A stretch of DNA of 64,000 nt, taken from positions 813,898 to 877,897 of the forward strand of contig NZ_KN266207.1 of the NCBI RefSeq assembly GCF_000766945.1, in the 5' to 3' direction. The translations under genes and the position numbers were made by a program. The stretch's first letter is position 1. The number at the start of each line of letters is the position of its first letter. This document shows, in pieces, positions 18,172-30,100 of the stretch. This DNA is from Cellvibrio mixtus subsp. mixtus J3-8 (GTDB taxonomy: Bacteria > Pseudomonadota > Gammaproteobacteria > Pseudomonadales > Cellvibrionaceae). The notes under the pieces were generated by a model that ran no database searches, had not been told where the DNA came from, and saw only the letters and a program-made list of their open reading frames with translations.

Positions 18172-21100
18172 ATGCGTATCGCGATTATAGGATTGTCGTG
18201 CAAGTTTCCTCAGGCAAATTCAGTCAATGAGTTCTGGGAGAATTTGATAGGGCAGAAATCATCTGTATCCGAAATACCTGCATTTCGCTGGGATTGGCGT
18301 AATTATTGGGGCGACCCTAAACAGGAAAAAAATAAAACCTTTAGTAAGTGGGCCGGTTTTGTTAATGATGTAGATGCATTCGATGCAGCTTTTTTTGGAT
18401 TGTTACCGAAAGTTGCTACCACCATGGATCCGCAACAACGCTTGATGCTTGAATTGGCATGGGCGTGCCTGGAAGATGCCGGAATTGCACCATCAAATTT
18501 AAGGCGTAGTAAAACCGGCGTTTTTTGCGGTGTCTTTAATCATGATTACAAAGAGTTGCAAGAGCGTTCACATTCGGAAATAGAAGCGCATTATTCCACC
18601 GGGCTTGCTGCGAATGTTATCGCCAACCGTATTTCCCACTTCTTTGATTTCAGGGGGCCCAGTTTCCCCATTGATACAGCTTGTTCAAGCTCGTTAAACG
18701 CCATTCACAGTGGTATCCAGGCACTCGAACAGGGTGATTGCGATGTCGCTTTGGCTGGTGGTGTAAATTTGATTCTCACACCTTCACGTCATATTGCGTT
18801 CTCAAAAATGGGGATGCTTTCACCGACGGGTGAATGTAATACCTTTGATGACGGTGCGAATGGTTATGTGCGAGGGGAAGGTGCGGCATTCATATTGATG
18901 AAACCGTTGCAAAAAGCCATTGATGATGGCGATGCAATTTACGGCGTTATTCGCGGCAGTGCGATCAATCATTGTGGCGCTACTTATACACTTACGTATC
19001 CCAGTGCCGAAGCCCAGGCAGAAGTAATTATTGCTGCACATAATGCGGCAGATGTTCCGGTGCAATCGGTTAATTATGTGGAAGCCCATGGCACGGGTAC
19101 ACCTAAAGGTGATCCCATTGAAATAGAGGGGCTCACCCGTGCGTATTCAACATTGGCAGAACAACAATCAATCGCTCTGGAAAATATACGTTGTGGTTTG
19201 AGTGCTGTAAAAACCAATATCGGTCACGCAGAAGCAGCGGCAGGAATTGCTGGCTTATTGAAAGTATTGATGTCATTCAAACACAATACCCTGGCACCGC
19301 TGCGAAATTTCCAACAGGTGAATCATCGAATTGATTTATCCGGATCACCATTTTATGTGGTTGATAAACCCACCGAATGGACCCCCGCGTTGAGTAGCCG
19401 CGCAGGTAACAAGAAGGTAAAGAAAACTGAACCTTTGCGCGCGGGTATTTCGTCCTTCGGCTTTGGTGGGACCAATGCGCATATTATTGTCGAACAATCG
19501 CCTAATCGTGAAATTCCCGCTCGCCAGGAAAGGCCTGCCTATCTTGTTGTGTTATCTGCAAAAGTTGCAGAATCCCTGGCGGAATATAAACAGCGCCTTA
19601 TTTATTGGCTGCAAGCAGACGGTCAACATGAACATGTGCAGGATATCAGTGCAGGCCTGGCTTTGGGGCGTGATGCCATGCCGGTTCGTGCTGCCTATGT
19701 GGTTAAAACAACTGCCGAGTTATTGGCATTGTTACAGCAGGAAATTTCAACAAATAACCTGTTACATTCCACGGTAAATACTGATGATATTGACGCTATA
19801 GCAAGCTTATCCTCGCAAGCGGACTTATTATCACAAGCGCTCGCTACCGATGAACAATCAGTTGAAAGTTATCAACAATCATTGGTGCAACTAAAAGACC
19901 TTTTCCTCGCTGGCGCAATGATCAATTACTCTGCGCTGTTTGCAGGTTCAATAAAACGTTTACATCTTCCAACCTACGCGTTTGTAAAAGAAAGATATTG
20001 GATTGCAAGCGGGGAAACAGTAGCTAGCGATATTTCCGCTCTACACCCTTTATTGCATCAAAATACTTCAACGCTTGAAGAGCAATCTTTTAGTAGTAAT
20101 TTTAATGGCGATGAATTTTTCCTGCGTGACCATCAGGTACAAGGCAAGAAAATTATGCCGGCGGCCGCATATATTGAAATGGCTTGTGCGGCCTTTAAAC
20201 ATGCACTTCCACAACAACATGATACGCAGCGTTCAATTGAATTGCGCAACCTGTTTTTTGTGCGGCCATTTATCGCTGATGGTGAAGTATCATCCCTGAG
20301 TTTAAAGCTCTTTGCCGATACTCCTCCCGCTGATCTTCCCCATGTGAAAGCCTACGTGAATTTCGATGCGGTAAGCGGGTTTGAACGCGCTGTTGTAGAC
20401 ACCAACTGCAATGGAACCATTTACGCGCTGGAAGGCGGAGCGCCGGATATTAATCCGGTTCATATCTCGCAAGAACTGGAAAGTTATTCAGCCGCAGACG
20501 TTTATTCCTTTTTAAGCACCCTGAATTTTGATTATGGTGATACCCACCAATCGATTGTCACCCTGAAAACAGATGGCAGCGATATTTTTGCAGAACTTAC
20601 TTTGCCGTCGGCGCTAATAAATTCCCATCGGGATTATTTACTGCATCCATCGCTGGTTGATGGTGCTTTGCAAGCGGTTGTGGCAATTCAGGCCGGGTTA
20701 GGGCGCGAATCGACGGGAAAAACTTTCCTGCCCTTCGCAATTGATGCGATTAGCGTATATAAACCATTGGCTGTTTCAGCGGTCGCACGTATATCAGCCA
20801 GCACCAATAGTAAGCGCACTGAAACATCTAATCTCCGTTTTGATATTGATTTTTTTAATCTCACTGATAATGAGCCGGAACCAACGCCTTGCGTTTCAAT
20901 TCGCGGATTGAATTGCCGTGAATCGCTCGCACCAGGCGCAGGCATTGCGCATGCAGCAACGCTGGAATCTACTGAATTTGTTACCGGCAATGAAAGTTAT
21001 TATGCACCCTATTGGAGTTTGACTGATCGTCCTGTGGCACCGCTTCAAATACGGCAGCTGTTAGTAATGGGGAATGATGGAGTAGAAGAGGTTGCAAAAA

Positions 21101-24100
21101 CATTGCGCAATTCTGCTGCATTTTCCGGTGTTGAAATCCAAAGCCTTGCAGTAACTCACAATACGTTTAATGCGGACGGCCTTGATTGCCAGGTCGCGTC
21201 ACTGAATTTGGAAAATTATGAAGTATTGGTTGCGCAATGGAAACAGCAAAACCGCCTCCCTGATGGTTTACTGATTGTCCATGATCAATCAGCCTGGGAC
21301 ATTTCCAGTGACTCCATATCTACACAGCCTACCGTTTTTGCAGAAAATATCTTCCTGCTGATCAAAGCCTGTTTCAAAGCAGTGCGCAAGTTGCGTATTA
21401 CGAGTGTAGTGGAAGGTGATGTAAATTCCTTCAAGCCATTGCAACAAGGCCTCAGTGGTTTTTATAAAAGTATTCGCTTGGAAAAGCCAACATATTCAGG
21501 CCGTGTTGTATTGTTTGATCATGTTGATTTTAGTTCTGCAAGTTTCATCTCCCGGTTGGTACAGGAATTGGCGAATGATGACACACGGGTAGATCTCGCT
21601 TATCAGCAAGGAAAAGCCTACGCACGTGAATTTTTACCGTTTGCCGATTATGCAAAACACAGAAAATTAAGTACTGACATTACAACGGGTGGTTTTAAAC
21701 AGGCAGGAAATTACATAATAACTGGCGGACTTGGCGCTTTAGGTATGCTGGTGGCAGGGCACCTGATCAAGGCATATCAGGCAAATGTCTATTTAACTGG
21801 CCGTTCAGCGCCTGATGAATCCAGGCTCGCCCAATTACAATCCTTGTGTGATACCGGTGGTAGTGTTGTTTATTGGCAAGGTGATATCGCTAATGTTGAT
21901 CAATTAAAAGCTCATATCGCTACTATTAATGAGCAGGGGCTTGGTGTGAATGGTGTTATCCATTCTGCCGGTGTTATTGAAGATAATTTTTTAATTAAAA
22001 AAGAATTATCTGCATTCCAACGCGTACTTGCACCAAAAATTAATGGGACTCTTGCGCTGGATTTGGCGACGCGTGATCAGCCTCTGGATGTATTTGTGTT
22101 GTTCTCATCTGTGACCGGAATTTTCGGAAACCTCGGCCAGTGTGATTATGGTTATGGAAATTCTTTTGAGGATTATTTCAGTCACTATCGTAACCACTTG
22201 CAAAATAGCGGCTTACGTAAGGGAGTTAGCGTTTCTCTCAATTGGCCTTACTGGAAAGAGGGCGGAATGCAATTGGGTGAGAAGGAAGAAGAAATCCTTT
22301 TCAAGAACTTTGGTATCACGCCATTATCCAATGCCTCCGGATTGGCAGCATTGGAATTTGCCGTTCATTACGGTATTAGCCAACTGGCGGTGCTTGAAGG
22401 CAATCAGGAAAAAGTCCGTGATGTGTTGGGTATTGATGCGCAACGTTACCCGGTGAACGCAATTACAACAGCAGTTTCTGCAAATAGTAGTTCAGCAGAC
22501 GCTGGCGATATAAAGGAAAAAGTTGCAGCGCATTTGATTGCTATTTTTTCAAAAGCACTAAACGTTCCGGTAGAGCGATTTGATTTAAGAAGTTCGTTCC
22601 AGAGCTTCGGATTTGATTCGGTCGTTATGATCGACATGGTCAATCTGTTGGAAAAGGAATTTTCCGGGTTACCCAAAACATTGTTTTTTGAATATCAAAA
22701 TATTGAAGAGCTCGCTGGTTTTATTGCCAGTGAATATTCGCAACAGTTTGCAGCAACGAAACCGGTTAATGAACAACAGGCAGATGTTATATCTATTGAT
22801 AACGTTAACGCTAAATCGGCAGAAGTTCGCGGTTCACGTTTCATAGCCTCGGTAAAAGCCGGCGAGGCTCCTCAAGGTCAATTACATCACACGCAATTTG
22901 GTGATGACGATGTTGTGATTATCGGAATATCAGGTCGCTTTCCTGAAGCAGAAAGCGTTACTGAATTCTGGGACAACCTTAAAGCCGGGCGCGATTGCAT
23001 TCGCGAAGTGCCAGCTGAACGCAATTGGGATATGGAAAACCTGTTTAGCCCGGGCAACACTGCGTTGGGTTCAACTTATGGCAAATGGGGTGGATTCCTG
23101 AAATCGGTGGATCAGTTTGATCCACTGTTTTTTAACATCTCACCCAAAGAAGCGGAAGAGATGGACCCGCATGAGCGGTTATTTTTGGAAGTGGCTTGCC
23201 AGGCAATTGCGGACGCGGGTTATCGCCCGGAAAAACTTGCACCGGCGCGCGGTGTCCATGAAAGCCCTGTCGGCGTTTATGCGGGCATGATGTGGGGTGA
23301 TTATCACCTGTATGGCATGGATACCAATGCGCCTAGCGAAATGGGTAATCCACGTTCATTTTATTGGGCGACTGCCAACCGGGTTTCCTATCAATTTAAT
23401 TTTTCCGGCCCGAGTATCACGATTGATACTGCATGCTCGTCATCAATCACGGCCATCCATATGGCTTGTGATGCGTTGAAAAAAGGTGAGATCGACGCGG
23501 CTATTGCAGGCGGCGTTAACCTGTCATTACACCCGTTGAAATACACATTGCTGTCCAATTTGCGCTTCCTGTCATCGGATGGACGTTGTCGCAGTTTTGG
23601 TGTGGGTGGCGATGGCTATGTGCCTGCGGAAGCGGTTGGGGCAGTGATCCTTAAACGCAAATCCGATGCGTTGCGCGATGGCGATCATATTTATGGTGTT
23701 ATCAGGAGTACAGCGGTAAACCACGGTGGCAGGACCAGTGGCTTTACTGTTCCCAATCCCAATCGCCAGGCTGCGCTGATCAAAGATGCCATTCATACCG
23801 CGGGTGTCGATGCGCGCGATATTTCTTACGTGGAAGCCCACGGTACTGGCACCAGCTTGGGTGACCCTATTGAAATTGCCGGGTTGACCAAAGCCTTTGC
23901 CCAGGGTGAAACAGGTTATTGCGCAATCGGCTCGGCGAAATCCAATATCGGCCATGCGGAAGCTGCTGCAGGTGTTGCCGGTTTAATTAAAATTCTGTTG
24001 CAGATGCAACACCAAAAAATTGCACCGTCATTGCATTCGCAAGCGTTGAATCCTTACGCAAAAATTGATTCCAGCCCGTTTGTTGTACAACAACAGCTTG

Positions 24101-27100
24101 GTGATTGGAATCTATCGGGTACGGCACAAAAACGTATTGCCGCGTTGAGTTCATTTGGGGCAGGCGGTGCTAACGGCCATTTGATTGTTGAAGAATTCAT
24201 TGCGCAACCGCAAACGCGCAGTTTCCAGGGGCCCGTGTTGGTAATTCTTTCCGCGCGCAAGGAATCTTCTTTGCTGGCGATGGTAGATGAATTGCGCTCC
24301 AGTATTCGTGCTACACCGGTTGCACTGCAAGATTTGTCGTATACCTTGCAAACAGGTCGTGTCGCATTGGAAATTGGTTGCACGCTTCTGGTTAATAGTT
24401 TGGTTGAGCTGGATGAACAATTAACGCGCATTATTGACGGACAGAACACGACCAATATTCGGTGGGGGAAACGCACCCGCAATTCACCGCAACAACCCAA
24501 TAAATCTGGCGAAGCAAAGGCATTCGAGGCGAAGGCACTTGAAGCTGCCCTTCAATCCCGCGATTGGAATGTCCTCGCCGAATTCTGGATGGCGGGAATA
24601 GATGTTCCTTGGGACGCACTTTACCTCAATCAACCATTGCAGCGTGTTTCCCTGCCTGGATATAGTTTTGATCGCAGTCGTTTCTGGATTGATCACGCCC
24701 CCCTGGGGAATAAAACTGGCACAAGTGGACGCCGCTCAGTTGCTAATATTGCGCCGTTAGTGGATCGCAATATTTCTACACTCGATACTCCCGCATTCGA
24801 AACTACCCTTGTCGCTACTGCCAGTTATTTGAATGATCACCGCATTGGCGAAACTTGTGTGTTACCAGGCGTTGCCTATGTGGAAATGGTCCTGGAAGCC
24901 ATCGGACAATTTGTCGGCGATCGTGAAATATTGGGCGTTGCGAATGTGCAATGGTTGCGTCCGGTAATTGTTGAGGATGTGCCGGTTACATTGAAAACTT
25001 CTTTTTACGCTGGCCAGGATGGAATTGAATTTGAAATACAACGAGCGGATGTAAACGAGCAAGGAGTTTGCTGTCAGGGTGAGTTGGTGGTTGGGGAATT
25101 CAGTGGCAGTGCTCGTTTACAACAATTCCGCGCACAAAACAGCAGCACAATCAAAACGCAAATTAATAAGGTAAAAAATTCCGGGCAACATCTGGATTTT
25201 GAAGAAATCAATCGTCAATTTGCGGCGATGGGTTTTAATTTTGGTGAATCATTCCAGGTTATCAAGAAAATTAATTTCACTACGGATATGGCCGTAGGTG
25301 AATTGGTGTTATCCGGTAACCAATCGGTTGCTGACGGATTTATGTTTTATCCGGCGCTGCTGGATGGTGCCATTCGTTGCACCATTGCGATTAATGGTTT
25401 TGCAAATAAGCAACCCGGTATGCCGCTCCCCGTTGGTTTGGCGAAGTTGGTAGTGCATGGTCGCCTGGACAATGATTGTTATGTGTTTGCACAAACAGTT
25501 GCTACCAATGGCGCGCGCAGTCGTTACGATGTTTATGTGTTCGACAAAGCGGATCAGGTAATTGCCAGCCTGATTGGGTTTGAAGTGCAGTGGGTAGCGC
25601 ATCTGGCGGGTACGCGTCCACTGAAATCGCCGGTGGTTAATTCAACAAAAGTCGCGGCGGCTGCTAAACACAATGAAATTGCTGTTACCCGCACTGGCGT
25701 TTCTGTTGCAGCACCGACCGCCAGGGAGCGTGCAGAACAAGCACTGTCTTATATCGTCGGCCTGATCGCAACGGTAAGCAAAGTGCCAGCGGCACAAATA
25801 AGCCCGGACCTGGCCCTGGAACGTTACGGCATTGACTCGGTCATGATCATGGCAATGAACGAGAAATTGCGCGAAAAATTTGGCAACGATATTCCGCAAA
25901 CCTTGTTCTTCGAATATCAAAATGCTGCTGAGTTGGCTGAATATTTTGCAGAAAATTATGGCGATCAGTTTGCACCGGCAGCCACTCCAGAGGCTATCAC
26001 TGGCGTGGGGATTTCATCCTCGGCGGCGCAGTCGCAAACCCAACCTGCCGCTATATCTCCCGTTAATGCGGAAGCCGCTGTTATAGCGTTCCTGATTAAA
26101 TCCCTCGCCGACGTTACCAAGCTCGCGCCCGATGATATTGACCCCGAGGTTGCACTGGAAAAGTACGGTGTTGATTCGGTCATGATCATGGCGATGAATG
26201 AAAAAATCGCGACGGTTTTTGGCGACCAGGTTCCTCGCACATTATTTTTTGAATATCAGGATGTCGCCAGCATGGCTGGTTATTTTGTGGAAAATCACAG
26301 TGCAGATATTACAGCTGCACTTCTTCCGCAAACTACAACAACACCTGAAGTTGCTACAGCTTCTGCGCAAGAACCTGCGGCGACAGATTTGCAACGGGTA
26401 GCCGCAATAGCCCGGTTGTCGCGTACGGACATTTTGCAGATCCTTGCAACAGAATTGTCGTTACCTGCATTGCCTGACGATTTAACCAAATCCTTGGCAA
26501 CCGTGGGCTTGGACGACGTCTCGGCGATGCGTATAAGCGCACGGTTGGGGAAATATTTTGCTGTTGATAACCTTCCTTCACTGTTTGGCATCCCTTCAAT
26601 CCAAACGCTATTGGATCAGCTTTTGCCGGCGGAAAAAATTCCAGCAACAATGCCGCAAACTGTGGTTGAAAATTTAGCGCCAGTTACACCAGCAGTGGCA
26701 TTGTCATCCGGTACCAGTAAAAAAAGATCACCCCTCTGGGCGCGCCAGCCTGAACGCGAAGAGGAAATTGCCATTGTGGGTCTGGCCGGGCGTTACCCTC
26801 GCGCCAATACCCCGCAGGAGTTTTGGGAGCATTTGGCGCAGGGGCAGGATTTAATTGTTGAAATTCCTGAATCCCGTTGGGACTATCGCAAGGATTTTTC
26901 AGCAGATCGCACTGAAAAAGGTAAAACCTACAGCAAGTGGGGCGGGTTCCTTGAGCGTATCGATGCGTTTGATCCGGAGTTTTTTAAGATCACCCAGCGC
27001 GATGCCGAAAAAGCAGATCCGCAAGAGCGTATTTTCCTGGAGACATCCTGGGAATGTTTTGAAGATGCAGGCTACCCGCGCGCTGTATTAAAGCAACAAA

Positions 27101-30100
27101 AAGTGGGTGTGTTTGTCGGCGTGATGTGGGGAATGTATCAACACATTGATGTTTCTGACCAGCAACGCACGCGCTTTGGGCGGCCAACCTCGGCGTTCTC
27201 GTCTATTGCCAATCGCGTTTCCTATACGTTTGATTTGCAGGGGCCGAGCCTTGCGCTGGATACCATGTGTTCATCATCCATTACCGCAATTCATCTGGCT
27301 TGCCAAAGCATTCGCAATGGCGATTGTGAAATGGCGTTGGCGGGTGGTGTTAACCTCACCAGCCATCCGATCAAATACCAATGGTTGAGCCAGGAACAAT
27401 TTTTGGCTTCCGATGGCCGTTGTCGTGCGTTCGGTGAAGGCGGTAGTGGTTATGTGCCAGGCGAGGGAGCTGGGGCAGTATTGTTAAAACCACTTAGTCG
27501 CGCATTGGCTGACGGTGACCATATATACGGTTTGATTCGCGCGAGCGCGTTGAACCACGGCGGTAAAACCAACGGTTACACAGTTCCGAACCAAAAAGCG
27601 CAGACCTCAGTCATCAACCACGCACTGGCGCGTGCGGGTTGGAATCCGGAATCCATTAGTTATATTGAAGCCCACGGCACCGGAACATCCCTCGGTGATC
27701 CAATTGAAGTGGCGGGATTAACCCGCGCATTAAATGATGCTGCCGGTGGCAATTTACGCGCAGATTTCAAGTGCGATATAGGCTCGGTAAAAACCAATAT
27801 TGGCCATCTTGAATCAGCAGCGGGAATTGCGGCACTGACGAAAGTATTGATGCAACTGAAACACCAAAAAATTGCTCCGTCATTGCACTCCACTGAATTA
27901 AATAAAAATATTAATTTCAATCTCACGCCATTGCGTGTGCCTCAACAATTAAAAACATGGGATGCGGAATATCCGCGCCGTGCCGGTATTAGTTCATTTG
28001 GCGCTGGTGGTTCCAATGCACACATGTTAATCGAAGAATACAACCAGCCGTTACCCGCGCCTGTGCTTGGTTCACAACCTGTTTTTGTTTTGTTATCTGC
28101 AGATGATGAGCAGCGCCTTACTGCTTATGCGCAACGCTTGAGTGCGTGGCTCGATGATCAGCCAACCGATGTACATTTCCTCCATCGTTTAGCTTACAGC
28201 ACGCAAGTGAGCCGGGATCATTTGCAATCACGCATCGCAGTGCTCGTAAATAATATTGCGGAATTGAAAGACGCCCTGCAGCAATATCTGGATGCGAATA
28301 CTCACCCTGCGCTTTTTGTTGCAGCACAAGATCACACCGGTTCACTCAATTCCATCATGGAAGCTGATGAGCGCGCACAATTGCTTGACCGAGTATTAGC
28401 TAAACAACAATGGACGCGTTTGGCGTCTTTGTGGGTTTCCTCGCTGGATATCGATTGGCCCGCGTTGCATTTGCAACTGTTCCCGCAATCAGACACGGGT
28501 TATCTGCGCAAATTGCCGCTACCGGCAAAACCGTTTATGCATCGCCGTGTATGGGTGGAAGAAGCGGGTGAGCAATTACCAGCGCAAGGTCTGCATCCAT
28601 TGATCGATCAAAATCGCTCAACATTATTTGAGCAACGCTATGCAAAAACCTTTACTGGAAAAGAATTTTATCTCGCTGACCATATCGTTAATACCGGCGA
28701 GCCACGGGTAATCCTGCCGGGCGTTGCATATCTCGAATTGGTTCGTGCGTGTGCGGAACAAGCTGTTGCAGGTCAATATCCAGTGCGCAACCTGCGCAAT
28801 TTAATGTGGGCCACGCCGATTGAAATTCAGGGTGCCGAACTGGAAGTTTTTGTACGTATTACGCCGAAAGGAGAACAGATTAATTTTGAAGTATTTGCCG
28901 AGCATCCAACCCACCAGGTGTTTTGCCAGGGCGAGGTTGTATATGGCAATGGTGATGCGTCGGAAGATCAATGGTTGGATATCGACAGCTTGTCCGGTTC
29001 GGTAATCGAACACGATGTCCACAATACTATTTATCGCGAATTCCATCAGATGGGATTCCATTATGGCCCCGCTTACCGCGTTACCCAAACCCGCTATCGA
29101 CTCGCCGGGCAAAGTGCGCTCAGCGAACTGCAATTACCACCACAGTTGATTGCGGACTCATCCTCATTCAAGTTGCATCCTTCGTTATTGGACGCTGCAT
29201 TGCGTACTGGCCTGGCTGCCGATTTCGCGGCGGGAACACTACCGGATTATCCCATTGTTCCTTTTGCTGTCGACGATGTTGAAATCCATCATCCGCTTGA
29301 GCCACGCTGTTTTGCGTTTGCACGTAAAATTCCGACTGCGACAGGCGGTAATGAATCGCTGAGAAAATACGAAATTCAGGTGATTAATCCTGATGGAAAA
29401 TTATTAGTGAAATTTAATAATTTCACTGCAAGGGCATTTGGCCGTGATGCTACGCAAATTAAACCCGGTGTTTATCCTTATCAATTATTACCTGCGCCGG
29501 CGCCGGTTGCGGGGCAGGTCGCTCGTCGGCGTGTGCTGGCTTTTGGTTTAAGCAGCGAGCTTGAGCAACAAATCGCAAGTGCTGGCAAGGTCCAGGTATT
29601 GTCGGTGCGCAGCGGTGAGAGCAACCAATTTGCAATTCCTGGCAATGATGCCGGGGTTTATCCGCAATTACTTAACGTTGATAAGCACACGGCGCTGGAA
29701 GAATTATTAGCAGAACTGCGTAACCATCAACGCCTTCCTGATGGTGTTTTCTATCACGCCAGCAATACAACGGATCTCGATGTTTTACCACCGGCTCCCC
29801 TGGCTGATTTGCGCAGGATTTTCCTGGCATTCGAACAAGTCCAACCGTTAACTGCCTACAAGCTGGTTTTTTCCCATAACGGTGAGCCTGGTTGGCAAAC
29901 GGTGTTGAATAGCTGCGTGGCAGGTTTTGCCAAATCCTTATTGGCGATTAACCATCGCTTGCGCATGTTGACCCTTGCTATTGAAGATGAATCTGATAAT
30001 GCATTGACCGCTGTGCGGCTGCTTGCAGAAATGCAGTCTGATAACAGTGCTGAAGAAATTTATTACCGCGCCGGTGAACGTTTGCTGCGTCAATTAGCGC

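Noticed and set aside
19500-20030. Acyltransferase domain between KS1 and DH1
   Set aside because: The segment has no G-H-S-x-G and is the usual post-KS linker of trans-AT systems; the same holds after KS2, KS3 and KS4.
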